NCBI GenBank assembly: GCA_052180195.1
Contig: CP197469.1
Reading direction: 5' to 3' (one strand)
Length of the DNA: 64,000 bases
Source of the DNA: Gottfriedia sp002574545
GTDB taxonomy: Bacteria; Bacillota; Bacilli; Bacillales; Bacillaceae_G
Part shown: piece after piece, positions 49,060 through 59,100 of the stretch
Layout of the letters: every line of letters begins with the position of its first letter
Position numbering within the stretch: position 1 is the stretch's first letter
Translations under genes and position numbers: made by a program
The notes under the pieces: generated by a model
The model's database searches: none
The model's input: only the letters and a program-made list of their open reading frames with translations
What the model was told of the DNA's origin: nothing

Positions 49060-49084
49060 AAGTATTACTGTTTGGTATCAAAAA

Positions 49085-49132
49085 AATAACCTGTATCTTA
49101 GATTAACTAGTAATCTGATACAGGTTAATTTA
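49085..49132 (+). terminator. terminator after the DUF817 gene
   Basis: AACCTGTATCTTAGATTA pairs with TAATCTGATACAGGTT. Confidence 0.8.
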
Positions 49133-49185
49133 ATAATTTGTATCGTTAATATATTGCAATAAGATGCCTAAACCTAATATTTTTC

Positions 49186-49368
49186 CTACTTACCGATAAG
49201 ATTCATAAACCCTTTGTATATTAGGAATAGGGAGAAAATTAAAATAGCTAAAATACCAATTAAATCTGTTAATGGCTCTACGCTAGATAAGAATGTACCT
49301 GCTAAAGGCATTTTGATTAAAGCAAAACCAGCAATAATACTAGCTAACATTAAAAAAATTCTTTCCAT
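49186..49368 (-). CDS. 60-residue two-helix membrane protein
   Basis: The ORF reads MERIFLMLASIIAGFALIKM, PLAGTFLSSVEPLTDLIGIL and AILIFSLFLIYKGFMNLIGK. It has two helices around a short polar turn. ATG follows GGAGGGATGAATA. It is convergent with the DUF817 gene. Unknown family. Confidence 0.65.
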   Translation of the reverse strand: MERIFLMLASIIAGFALIKMPLAGTFLSSVEPLTDLIGILAILIFSLFLIYKGFMNLIGK

Positions 49369-49624
49369 TTATTCATCCCTCCATTCAATACATTTTATGT
49401 GCAATCGAAATGTAAGTGCTTTCAAAGACAAGCTTTTAGAAAAAATGTGCGTTTGTCACGGAAAAATAAAGAGTGGGGCATTTAAGGTCCTATTTCATCT
49501 TTTAATAGATTGATATTCTAGTTTATTATTCAACCTTTTTGGTGTGAATCTAGGAAGGTCATTTCATTAAAGAAATTGAATACTATGTAAAAAAGACTAT
49601 TTTTAGGAGGGTTTAATCAAAAGA

Positions 49625-50323
49625 ATGAAACTGTTTAAGCTATCGTTTATCATATTACCTTTACTACTAGTTGCTTGTCGTTTTATCCCTACAGAAAGTC
49701 AATCAATTATAGAGTGGGTAGACTTTGTTAGATTAAATGGGGTTGAGTACAATGGCATACAATCGGGAATTTTGGCTAATGAAAAATTTATTGATGAAAA
49801 AGTAGGGGAAGTAAAATTTAAGGTAGCAGATCATGTTACAAATACCAGTTATAAAATAAAAGATGGGGATGCAGCATTTCATGAGAAAGGAACAGAAATT
49901 TATTCAATTAAAGATAATCCTGAATGTATTGCCATAAAGGACAAAACTGCATTAAATGGATATAAAATCTATTATGCAAGAGGAACAATTGATTATAAGT
50001 GGTATTTTAAAGATGTGCCAATCGAAAAAGTTAATCTGATTGAAATCTACCAATCTTATTCACCTGATGAGAAAAAAATATCAGAGATTAAAGAAAAAGA
50101 AAAAATAGTAAACTTTCTGGAAATCTTAAGCAACAGTAAAGATGATTTGAATTTTCAACCAATTCATAATGATACAGATTCTACACATTATGAAGTAGTA
50201 TTGTATACAGGTGAGGCAATCGCTTATAAATATGCTATTGAATTTGACGGTGCTAACTATTACTGGCATCCATGGGATACGTCAATTTTGTCAAATGAAA
50301 TAATGAAATTTTTACCAAATTAA
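49625..50323 (+). CDS. hypothetical lipoprotein
   Basis: This 232-residue lipoprotein has lipobox LLLVAC (about residue 18). The mature region starts with FVRLNGVEYNGIQ and holds VADHVTNTSYKIKDGDAAFH then EKGTEIYSIKD. A conserved bacillar lipoprotein of this type exists, but I know no function for it. ATG follows GGAGGGTTTAATCAAAAGA. It is monocistronic. Confidence 0.75.
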   Translation: MKLFKLSFIILPLLLVACRFIPTESQSIIEWVDFVRLNGVEYNGIQSGILANEKFIDEKVGEVKFKVADHVTNTSYKIKDGDAAFHEKGTEIYSIKDNPECIAIKDKTALNGYKIYYARGTIDYKWYFKDVPIEKVNLIEIYQSYSPDEKKISEIKEKEKIVNFLEILSNSKDDLNFQPIHNDTDSTHYEVVLYTGEAIAYKYAIEFDGANYYWHPWDTSILSNEIMKFLPN

Positions 50324-50538
50324 CTCGCAAATTAGTAAAGCGTGTTTTACTTTACATAATAATCTTATAAGTCGAAACATAAATTCATGATCTTCACTCA
50401 CTTCGAAAAACTAGTCTTTGATAAAATATGTGAAAGTTTGATGAAATTAGAACATTTTTTATATTAAATTAACTATTAAAATGGTAAAATATGGTTATAC
50501 TATATTAGAAAGCTGATTTTATTACGGAGGGACTATAT

Positions 50539-50967
50539 TTGAGAAAGGCATATAAATTCTTGATTTTTGCTTCAATACTAGCTTTATGCTTAGGTGGATT
50601 TTATTTTGAAAAAATGAAGCACAGCAAAACGAAAAATGAAATATGGATTGGTTACAACTACACAAAATTTGGAAAAAATGTCATTAAATTTGAACCAGTG
50701 AAAGTAGAAAAACAAGAAAAATTAAATCAATTAGAAGAAATATTTTTATTTAGTAAAAAAATAGACAAACCAATTTTAGACTTATCTAAATATGATGTTC
50801 AGTTATCATTCAGAAGTCCAATAGATCAAACGGTTGAATACAGTTCATTACTTTGGTTCACAAATAGTGGTGCAATCATAAAGATTAATGGATTTAATGG
50901 ATATCGAAGCATTGGTATTGAGAAAGCCAATTCAATAAAAAATATAATTAATTATATAGAGTTGTAA
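50539..50967 (+). CDS. membrane-anchored hypothetical protein
   Basis: This 142-residue protein has an N-terminal hydrophobic anchor (about 6-22) and an exported domain of about 115 residues, beta-rich, without recognised motifs. TTG start eight bases after CGGAGGG. Preceding gap 50324-50538: AT-rich, nothing seen. Confidence 0.65.
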   Translation: MRKAYKFLIFASILALCLGGFYFEKMKHSKTKNEIWIGYNYTKFGKNVIKFEPVKVEKQEKLNQLEEIFLFSKKIDKPILDLSKYDVQLSFRSPIDQTVEYSSLLWFTNSGAIIKINGFNGYRSIGIEKANSIKNIINYIEL

Positions 50968-51170
50968 TGATTACCTATTTTCTCGAAAATGTGTGACCAT
51001 GGCAACTTATTTTTTTTGAGTTTTATAAGGAAGAATTGGTTGGATAGTTAGATGTGCAGTTCAGTAGTAGAAGAAATGATATAATATTGTTGTAGTTAGT
51101 ATTACATGATAAAAATGATGGATTAAAGGAAACGGTGTAGTAGGAAAGTGAAGAAAGGAAGTGTGAAAGA

Positions 51171-51878
51171 GTGGAATTGGAAACAGTTATGCAGGAGCTT
51201 GAAGCACTTGGTAAGGAACGGACAAAAAAGACATACATAAGAAATGGTGCACATGAACCACTATTTGGGGTTGCAACAGGGGCAATGAAACCGATCGCTA
51301 AAAAAATTAAACTAAATCAACAATTAGCGGATCAATTATATGCAACAGGTAATTACGATGCCATGTATTTTGCGGGAATTATTGCAGAGCCTTTGAAAAT
51401 GACTGAAGAAGATTTTGAGAGATGGATTGATGGAGCTTATTTCTATATGCTTTCTGACTATGTAGTTGCAGTTACTTTAGCCGAAGCAAATATTGCACAA
51501 GAGGTAGCCGATAAATGGATTAAAAGCGGAGACGAACTTAAAATGTCAGCTGGTTGGAGCTGTTACTGTTGGCTATTAGGGAATCGCTCGGATATTGATT
51601 TTGACTCGAACAAGATTTCAACTATGCTTGATCAAGTAAAAGATACCATCCATGAATCCCCTGAAAGAACAAAATCTGCTATGAATAATTTTATTTATAC
51701 AGTAGCCATTTCATATTTACCTCAACATGAAAAAGCAGTTGAAACTGCAAAAGGAATTGGACCAGTCGAAATCAAAAAGGACAAGAAAAAAAGTACTATT
51801 TTACTTTGCTCTGAAAAAATTCAAAAAGATTTAGATAAAGGTCTATTAGGATTTAAGCGTAAACATGTGAGGTGTTAA
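51171..51878 (+). CDS. AlkD-like DNA alkylation repair HEAT protein
   Basis: This 235-residue all-helical HEAT-like repeat protein is of the DNA alkylation repair family. ELETVMQELEALGKERTKKT, the YIRNGAHEPLFGVATGAMKP block, and YDAMYFAGIIAEPLKMTEED fit the subgroup starting 'xQELxxxGxExxKKxYxxHGA'. AlkD-type enzymes excise alkylated bases by trapping them, but catalytic competence of this subgroup is not established. GTG start seven bases after AGGAAGTG. The gap 51879-52161 shows no gene. Confidence 0.85.
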   Translation: MELETVMQELEALGKERTKKTYIRNGAHEPLFGVATGAMKPIAKKIKLNQQLADQLYATGNYDAMYFAGIIAEPLKMTEEDFERWIDGAYFYMLSDYVVAVTLAEANIAQEVADKWIKSGDELKMSAGWSCYCWLLGNRSDIDFDSNKISTMLDQVKDTIHESPERTKSAMNNFIYTVAISYLPQHEKAVETAKGIGPVEIKKDKKKSTILLCSEKIQKDLDKGLLGFKRKHVRC

Positions 51879-52161
51879 TGGATTGTAATGTCTTTTTTAG
51901 AAATATTTCTAGATAATAAAATTTCGATTATAGACTATTCTTGATTAGATGGAGAATCATTTTTAAAGATTAACTATATCACCGCAATGATCTAGATGAA
52001 AAAGAAGTTGTTTAAAATTACAAGATACTGAAATTCGGAAATAAATATACTGTATCGAATGACTTTAATTAAATAGCTGATTTTAAATTTTATATAAGTA
52101 AGAGTATTTGAAGAAGTACTCACAAAATTATTGGTAGATTGTAGTTTTAGGAAGTGAAAAA

Positions 52162-52596
52162 ATGTTTACATATTATTCCATGCTCATAATTGGTGTCTTT
52201 TTAATAATAGGAGCAGTTTTTATATTTATTCCAATATTTATTGATCGAGAATATACATTAGTAAAAATTGGAAAAGGTCTTGGGTTTTTATTACTTGGTG
52301 CCCTAATTTTAGCGATTACACTTCCAAGTCTTAAATCTGTTGTGTTTAAACAATATGATGTTGTCAGTGGAAGATGTGTGATAGAAATTGATTCTTCAGG
52401 CCGTATTTCCGAAGCAAATTTTGATTTAATAGACCAAGATGAAATATTTACTTTCAAGGACATTCCTAAACTGGCTGCTTATGGGAAATCAATTCCATAT
52501 TATTGTAAAGTGACAGTGACTAAAGATCATAATTTTGAAATTAGTTACAAAATATATGATATCGAAACAAGAAAATTAATTTTGACAAGTGAATAG
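52162..52596 (+). CDS. hypothetical membrane protein
   Basis: This 144-residue protein has two N-terminal transmembrane helices (about 6-27 and 39-57). A soluble beta-rich domain of about 85 residues follows (KQYDVVSGRCVIEIDSSGRI, then PYYCKVTVTKDHNFEISYKI). ATG follows AGGAAGTG. Unknown family. Confidence 0.65.
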   Translation: MFTYYSMLIIGVFLIIGAVFIFIPIFIDREYTLVKIGKGLGFLLLGALILAITLPSLKSVVFKQYDVVSGRCVIEIDSSGRISEANFDLIDQDEIFTFKDIPKLAAYGKSIPYYCKVTVTKDHNFEISYKIYDIETRKLILTSE

Positions 52597-52710
52597 TATT
52601 TATTTGAATAAACTATTCATTATACTAATCTAGATAAATACTCTATTATCCTTTTAGGAAAAGAGAGTTCAAAAAAGCTATAAAAAATAAAAATGTAAAA
52701 GGAGATCATA

Positions 52711-52908
52711 ATGAAACAATTAATACCTACTTTGTATATTTTGTTTGGATTATTAATTGTAACATTAACTTACTTTTCTAATTTTGCTGGTCCAAGATAT
52801 CTCACAAATATTGGTTGGATTCTTTTCGTTATTGGGATCATATACCCATTTTATAGCCGTGTTGTTAATTATTTTAAGCTTGAATTTGAAGATGAAAAAA
52901 GTGTATGA
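52711..52908 (+). CDS. 65-residue two-helix membrane protein
   Basis: The ORF reads MKQLIPTLYILFGLLIVTLT, YFSNFAGPRYLTNIGWILFV and IGIIYPFYSRV, with an acidic tail. ATG follows AAAGGAGATC. The 52.91-53.24 kb gap contains an AGGCTGCTTAGGTAGTCT hairpin with a T run (about 52918-52940), the likely terminator, and nothing else I can support. Confidence 0.65.
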   Translation: MKQLIPTLYILFGLLIVTLTYFSNFAGPRYLTNIGWILFVIGIIYPFYSRVVNYFKLEFEDEKSV

Positions 52909-53241
52909 CTACAACAAAAGGCTGCTTAGGTAGTCTTTTTATATGGAAACGGGTATCTACATTCGAATAACGATTAAAAAGTTTTTACATAGTGAGAATA
53001 AAGGCAATGAAGAAATTTTAAATTTTGGAATTGTTTAACCTCAACAACTTTCTAATGAATTTGATTATGAATAATTTAGAATAATCTAGTGATCAAAGTT
53101 GAAGTCGAAATTTATTGGAGTTAATAGGCTTTTTAATTAGTTAAATATAAATAAAGCCAAATTATGTGTTTAAGTTATTAGAGTAAAATAATTACAATAA
53201 ACAAAAAAAAATAGAGGAATATCCTCTATTAAAATTCGAAT

Positions 53242-54000
53242 TTATAAACCGCCAAGTGCTTTAATCGTTGCAGGTCCTACAATTCCGTCAACTTGTAAAT
53301 GCTTAGCTTTTTGGAATTTGCGCACGGCTTGTTCAGTATTGTTCCCAAAGATCCCGTCGACACCCTTTGTACTATAGCCGAGTGATGTTAGCTTTTGTTG
53401 AAGCTTTTTAACTGTAGTACCACGACTGCCCTTTTTTAAGATCGTTCCACTTGGGATAACTGCATTAGAGTCACCACTACTACTTGTTATCTTATACCCA
53501 TTAGCCTTTGCGATTGAGTCAAATGATTTACTTGAAGTTGTGATGACAACAGGTGTGCTCAATTTTACTCTAGCAAAAAGCCATTCTACTTCATTATCAT
53601 ACATTCTAACACAACCACTACTTACGTATTTTCCAATCGAGCTCGGATTATTGTTTCCGTGGATAGCATATGTAGTTCCCCATGTACCACGAGCATTTAA
53701 TCCAAGCCAACGGTTTCCTAGCGGATTTCTAGGGTCCCCGCCACGAATGTTACCTTTATAGTAAGGTCTATTTACTATTTTATTTACAATTTTAAACTTA
53801 CCTTCTGGCGTCAGAGATGGACTTCTACCTGTTGCTACTTTAAAAACTTTGTAGAGTTTCCCATTTTCATAATAAGCTAGTTGATTTGTTGCTTTGTTAA
53901 TAATAATAAATTGAGATGTAGCTGCCTGGCTAGGTTTAATACCAAAACCAACAAACATAAAACAGGTTAAAATTAAAACAGTAAGCAGTTTTCTAATCAA
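53242..54000 (-). CDS. L,D-transpeptidase (YkuD) with C-terminal peptidoglycan-binding domain
   Basis: This 252-residue exported enzyme has a signal peptide (about 1-26). The YkuD catalytic domain (about 30-155) includes the motif HGNNNPSSIGKYVSSGCVRM, which supplies the His and the nucleophile Cys. A linker rich in Ser precedes a PG_binding_1 domain (about 187-252: GSRGTTVKKLQQKLTSLGYS, then DGIFGNNTEQAVRKFQK). It forms or edits 3-3 cross-links in peptidoglycan; related spore and vegetative enzymes occur in bacilli. ATG is nine bases after GGGAGG. Confidence 0.94.
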   Translation of the reverse strand: MIRKLLTVLILTCFMFVGFGIKPSQAATSQFIIINKATNQLAYYENGKLYKVFKVATGRSPSLTPEGKFKIVNKIVNRPYYKGNIRGGDPRNPLGNRWLGLNARGTWGTTYAIHGNNNPSSIGKYVSSGCVRMYDNEVEWLFARVKLSTPVVITTSSKSFDSIAKANGYKITSSSGDSNAVIPSGTILKKGSRGTTVKKLQQKLTSLGYSTKGVDGIFGNNTEQAVRKFQKAKHLQVDGIVGPATIKALGGL

Positions 54001-54207
54001 TACCTTCCCTCCCAGATCATTTTTTCAAAATCTTAATCAATTAATCCTATGATGATAGAGGTTGTCCATGTGTCAAATTTTTCAAATATGATAAAAATTA
54101 TTAAAAAACATTACAATTGTAACGGTGTTTTATAGTCCATTTGATTTGTATAGTTAGATTAATAAACTTGTAAAAAAATGGTATATTTAAAGAAGTGAGG
54201 TGAAAAG

Positions 54208-54393
54208 ATGAAAATTAATCAGTATATGCTCCAACTATCATTACTAATCATCATTATTTTTGGTGGGACTTTTATCATACACATTATTCGTACAGGTGAA
54301 TTTTTGTTAGATCAAATGATTGGATGTTCAGTAGGAATCTTACTTCTATTGTTTTCTTTAATTTGGAGGAAATCTAGCAAGCTATCAAAGTGA
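54208..54393 (+). CDS. 61-residue membrane protein
   Basis: The ORF has two helices (LSLLIIIIFGGTFIIHIIRT and GCSVGILLLLFSLIW) and a basic tail. ATG seven bases after GAGGTG. Unknown family. Confidence 0.6.
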   Translation: MKINQYMLQLSLLIIIIFGGTFIIHIIRTGEFLLDQMIGCSVGILLLLFSLIWRKSSKLSK

Positions 54394-54424
54394 TATGAGT
54401 AATTGGACGCTATATTTAAAAAGA

Positions 54425-54466
54425 GTTAAAGGCTTTTTACATTAAAGATGTAAAAGGCCTTTTTTG
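54425..54466 (+). terminator. terminator
   Basis: AAAGGCTTTTTACAT and ATGTAAAAGGCCTTTTTTG. Confidence 0.8.
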
Positions 54467-54539
54467 TATGAAACTTAAAAGAAGGATTTCATTTTGTTTT
54501 AGGGAATATAGATACTAAAAAGATGAGGTGTACTTTAAT

Positions 54540-54950
54540 TTGGATAAAGATAAAATTGAAAAATTGAAGACAGCAGGAATAATAATAGGTACCTTTGTTT
54601 TAACCCTCGGTATCATCATATCTATTGCTATTATTAATTTTAATCATGCTAAAGCACATCCAATTATAATCAAAATTCCTAAATCCAAAAGTACCATTAC
54701 GCTGGTTAATAAAGAAGAATTAATGAATGTAGATTCAAATTTAAAAACTAGTGTTTGTGAAGTGATCGAACTTGCAAAAACAGATAATAAAAATCAGTAT
54801 CAAATTGTATGTGATGATTCTGAGAAATACGGCTTTACCGAAAAAGAAATAACAGATAAAAATTCCAACTCTGCCCTAAAAGTCGGTGACACTGTTTACT
54901 TAACGATTTATAAAGACGGGAAATTAATGGTGAAAATAGAAAATGAATAA
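54540..54950 (+). CDS. membrane-anchored hypothetical protein
   Basis: This 136-residue protein has a short cytoplasmic head (MDKDKIEKLKTA), one transmembrane helix (about 13-36) and an exported domain of about 95 residues, with SVCEVIELAKTDNKNQYQIV and KVGDTVYLTIYKDGK. It looks OB-like, but I assign no family. TTG at 54540 is eight bases after GAGGTG; GTG at 54528 lies in the site. Confidence 0.6.
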   Translation: MDKDKIEKLKTAGIIIGTFVLTLGIIISIAIINFNHAKAHPIIIKIPKSKSTITLVNKEELMNVDSNLKTSVCEVIELAKTDNKNQYQIVCDDSEKYGFTEKEITDKNSNSALKVGDTVYLTIYKDGKLMVKIENE

Positions 54951-54993
54951 GGTTTTAGAAAGCAGAAAAAATGTTCTACCAGTTTAATAATAT

Positions 54994-55030
54994 GAAAAAA
55001 GGAACTTCAAATTAGTTGAAGTTCCTTTAT
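54994..55030 (+). terminator. terminator
   Basis: AAAAAAGGAACTTCAA and TTGAAGTTCCTTTAT hairpin. The 55.03-55.34 kb gap beyond it is AT-rich; nothing else seen. Confidence 0.8.
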
Positions 55031-55342
55031 ATATTTTATGATCGTTTTTCTCCATTAATTGAATTCAGATAAATAAAAAAGAAAATGAAGTATGAAAAGA
55101 AGTAAATTTTAAACGCGTTGACTATGAAGAAAATTTATATGAAATACCTTTTTTAAAGTGGAAATGATGCTATTTTCGAAAATAATCAGAAAAAAAATAG
55201 GAAAAAGACATATTGAATGAATAGTTTTTTCAACGACACTCTCTCATCATTTTCAGGAATAGACATTTAGGACTAAATTTTGGAAATGTTTAACTATTAG
55301 TTATTTATACATGATATTATGAAAATGAAAGGTGGTGATATT

Positions 55343-55663
55343 GTGGTATGGTTTATTGTAATTTTAATAGTAGTAATTGGTATTATACTTATAATGAATA
55401 GCAATTCTAGCAATAACGAAGAAAAACATTCTCCTGAAGAAATCATAGAAATTGCAGATTTCGAACTTAAATTCAGGTCAGAAATTGCAAAAAATAAAAT
55501 GTTATTAAAGAGTGGTAGAATAACAGATAGACAATCAATGGAATGGTCAAAAAACTTATTGGAAGAACACAATGAAATTCAAAGAAGATACAATGTAACA
55601 GAACAAGAAATGTCTGAATACTATGAACTTGTATATTCTAAATCAAGCGTGCGTTTATCATAA
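55343..55663 (+). CDS. membrane-anchored helical protein
   Basis: This 106-residue protein has an N-terminal hydrophobic helix (VWFIVILIVVIGIILIMNSN), then a charged helical domain (EIADFELKFRSEIAKNKMLL ... MEWSKNLLEEHNEIQRRYNV). GTG at 55343 is six bases after AAAGGTGGTGAT; the ATG at 55319 precedes the site. Unknown family. Confidence 0.6.
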   Translation: MVWFIVILIVVIGIILIMNSNSSNNEEKHSPEEIIEIADFELKFRSEIAKNKMLLKSGRITDRQSMEWSKNLLEEHNEIQRRYNVTEQEMSEYYELVYSKSSVRLS

Positions 55664-55679
55664 TTAAAATTATTTTTAA

Positions 55680-55706
55680 TCCTTAGTAAAACTAAGGATT
55701 TTTTAG
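55680..55706 (+). terminator. terminator
   Basis: CCTTAGTAAAACTAAGG followed by ATTTTTTAGT. Confidence 0.75.
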
Positions 55707-55748
55707 TATTTCCTAAGTACCGAACAAACTTGATGTAATAAAACTAAG

Positions 55749-55889
55749 ATGCTTGGCCAAAAACAATCCATATTAATGGAAGTATTTGAAGAGCATTTAT
55801 CAGAAGCAATTCGTATATTTGAGCGAAATGCCCAGAAAGATGGTTTGCTTATAACGTATTCACGTTACATCGTTAGAGCACAACTATAA
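55749..55889 (+). pseudogene. 46-codon coding remnant
   Basis: The ORF reads MLGQKQSILMEVFEEHLSEA, IRIFERNAQKDGLLITYSRY, then IVRAQL and a stop. The amino acid pattern looks protein-like (amphipathic helix), but there is no ribosome site before the ATG. It is probably a fragment of a lost gene. Family not recognised. Confidence 0.3.
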
Positions 55890-56102
55890 TTTTAGGAGGA
55901 TAATAAATATCCTCTTTTTTTTATTGAGTATAAAAGTATAAGTCAAATATTTTTATCTATTTGACTATGTAAAAAATTACCAAATTTTACATGGACTTCT
56001 AACATAATCAATATTTAATGTTTGTACATAAGATTATATTGGTATGAAAAATGGACAAGAATTTATTTCCAAATTGGTTCTTTAGTTAGAAAAGGTGATA
56101 AT

Positions 56103-59100
56103 TTGGGTAAAGACAACAAAGAAAATAGAAAATCTTGTAATTGCAAAGATTGTAAATGTAAGTGTAAAGACTGCGATTGTAAAAGCTGTAAGAAACATAA
56201 GTGTAAGGACTGCGATTGTAAAAGCTGTAAGAAACATAAGTGTAAGGACTGCGGTTGTAAAGACTGTAAGAAATGTAAGTGTAAAGACTGTATATGTAAA
56301 GATTCGAAGGAATGTTACTGTTGTGATAAGTGTTGTAGGGGACCTAGAGGTAAAAAAGGTAAAACTGGTCCTCAAGGGGTGACTGGAGCAACCGGAGCAA
56401 CCGGGGCAACTGGAGTAACTGGTATTGGGATAACGGGAATAACCGGAGCGACAGGAATAACTGGGGTGATTGGCTCAACTGGCTCAACTGGAGTAACCGG
56501 AATAACAGGAGCAACAGGAGCAACAGGAGTAGCAGGAGCAACAGGAACAACGGGAGTAACCGGAGCAACCGGGGAAACAGGAACAACAGGAGTAACCGGA
56601 GTAACGGGAGTAACGGGAGTAACCGGAGTAACAGGCTCAACTGGAGCAACAGGGTCATCCGGAGTAACAGGAACAACAGGAACAACAGGAACAACAGGAA
56701 CAACGGGAACAACAGGAACAACAGGAACAACAGGAACAACGGGAACAACGGGAGTAACGGGAGTAACCGGAGTAACCGGAGTAACGGGAGTAACCGGAGT
56801 AACCGGAGTAACAGGGTCAACCGGCCCAACAGGAACAACAGGAGTAACAGGAGTAACAGGCTCAACTGGAGCAACAGGAGTAACCGGAGTAACGGGAGTA
56901 ACAGGAACAACTGGAGTAACAGGTGAGACTGGGGTAACAGGGTCATCCGGAGTAACAGGAACAACAGGAACAACAGGAGTAACAGGGTCAACAGGGTCAA
57001 CAGGAGCAATAGGATCAACAGGGTCAACAGGAGTAACAGGGTCAACCGGAGCAACAGGAGCAACAGGGTCAACGGGAGCAACAGGGTCAACTGGAGTAAC
57101 AGGTGAGACTGGGGCAACAGGGTCAACCGGAGTAACGGGAGTAACCGGAGTAACAGGAGTAACAGGGTCAACCGGAGTAACAGGTGAGACTGGGGTAACA
57201 GGGTCAACCGGAGTAACCGGATCAACCGGAGCAACGGGAGTAACCGGATCAACAGGAGCAACAGGGTCAACAGGAGCAACAGGGTCAACTGGAGTAACAG
57301 GTGAGACTGGGGCAACAGGGTCAACCGGAGTAACAGGAGTATCTGGGTCAACTGGATCAACCGGAGTAACCGGAATAACAGGAATAACAGGAACAACTGG
57401 ATCAACTGGGTCAACCGGAGCAACAGGAGCAACAGGGTCAACTGGAGTAACAGGTGAGACTGGGGCAACTGGATCAACCGGAGTAACAGGAACAACCGGA
57501 GTAACCGGATCAACTGGATCAACCGGAGTAGCAGGATCAACCGGAGTAGCAGGAGCAACCGGAGCAACGGGAGTAACCGGATCAACAGGGTCAACTGGAT
57601 CAACAGGGTCAACAGGAGTAACCGGATCAACAGGAGCAACAGGAGTAACCGGATTAACAGGAGCAACAGGAGTAACCGGAGCAACAGGAGTATCTGGGTC
57701 AACTGGATCAACCGGAGTAACAGGAACAACAGGAGCAACCGGAGTAACCGGATCAACCGGATCAACCGGAGTAACAGGTGAGACTGGTACAACAGGAGCA
57801 ACAGGAACAACAGGATCAACCGGGGCAACGGGAGTAACAGGAGCAACGGGAGCAACGGGAGCAACGGGAGCAACCGGGGCAACGGGAGTAACCGGCCCAA
57901 CGGGAGCAACAGGAATAACCGGAGCAACGGGAGCAACGGGAGTAACAGGAACGACTGGAACAACCGGGACAACCGGAGAAACCGGCCCAACGGGAGCAAC
58001 GGGAGCAACGGGAACAACCGGGGCAACGGGAGTAACCGGCCCAACGGGAGCAACGGGAGAAACAGGAGCAACAGGAGAAACCGGCCCAACGGGAGCAACA
58101 GGAGCAACGGGAACCACGGGAACAACCGGCCCAACGGGAGAAACAGGAGCAACGGGAGCCACGGGAACAACCGGGGCAACGGGAGTAACCGGCCCAACCG
58201 GAGCAACGGGAGAAACAGGAGCAACAGGAGAAACCGGCCCAACGGGAGCAACAGGAGCAACGGGAACAACGGGAACAACCGGGGCAACGGGAGCAACAGG
58301 AGCAACAGGCCCAACGGGAGCCACGGGAACAACAGGCCCAACGGGAGCCACGGGAACAACCGGGGCAACGGGAGTAACCGGCCCAACCGGAGCAACGGGA
58401 GCAACAGGAGCAACGGGAACAACGGGAACAACCGGGGCAACGGGAGTAACAGGCGTAACAGGCCCAACGGGAGCAACGGGAACAACCGGGACAACGGGAG
58501 CAACCGGCCCAACCGGAGCAACAGGCTCAACCGGCCCAACCGGAATAACAGGCTCAACGGGAGTAACTGGAGTAACCGGAACAACGGGAGTAACCGGAAC
58601 GACTGGAACAACCGGCCCAACAGGCTCAACCGGCCCAACCGGAGCAACCGGAATAACAGGCTCAACGGGAGTAACTGGAGTAACCGGAACAACGGGAGTA
58701 ACCGGAGCAACAGGAGTAACGGGTCCAACAGGTCAAAGACCGACTTTAACATTTGCAGAAAACGCAGGAACGATTGCTGTATTCCCACCAATTAATACAG
58801 AAGTAACAATTGTAAGTATTACTCAGGCTGTGCTTGCAAACCAGCAGCTTAAAATTGATTATGCAACAGCGATTGAGTTAGTGGTAACTGCAAACTGGAC
58901 AGTTACTTTTCAACTACGACTATATAGAGATGCTACATTAATAGACACTAGAGTATTTAATACAAACCAAACTACAGCTGGAACGCATAGGTTTCAATTT
59001 GCAAGTACTCAAGTTGCTATAGCACCTGCAAATGCTACTTCAACTTATAGTCTTAGAGTAATATTTACTACAAGCGTAAGTGTTACTTCTGCATCGGCCA

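Noticed and set aside
56344..58791. Long minus-strand ORFs (815 and 659 codons) opposite the collagen-like gene
   Set aside because: They are low-complexity Leu/Arg and Pro/Val readings forced by the GGA-GTA-ACA repeats, and no ribosome sites precede them.
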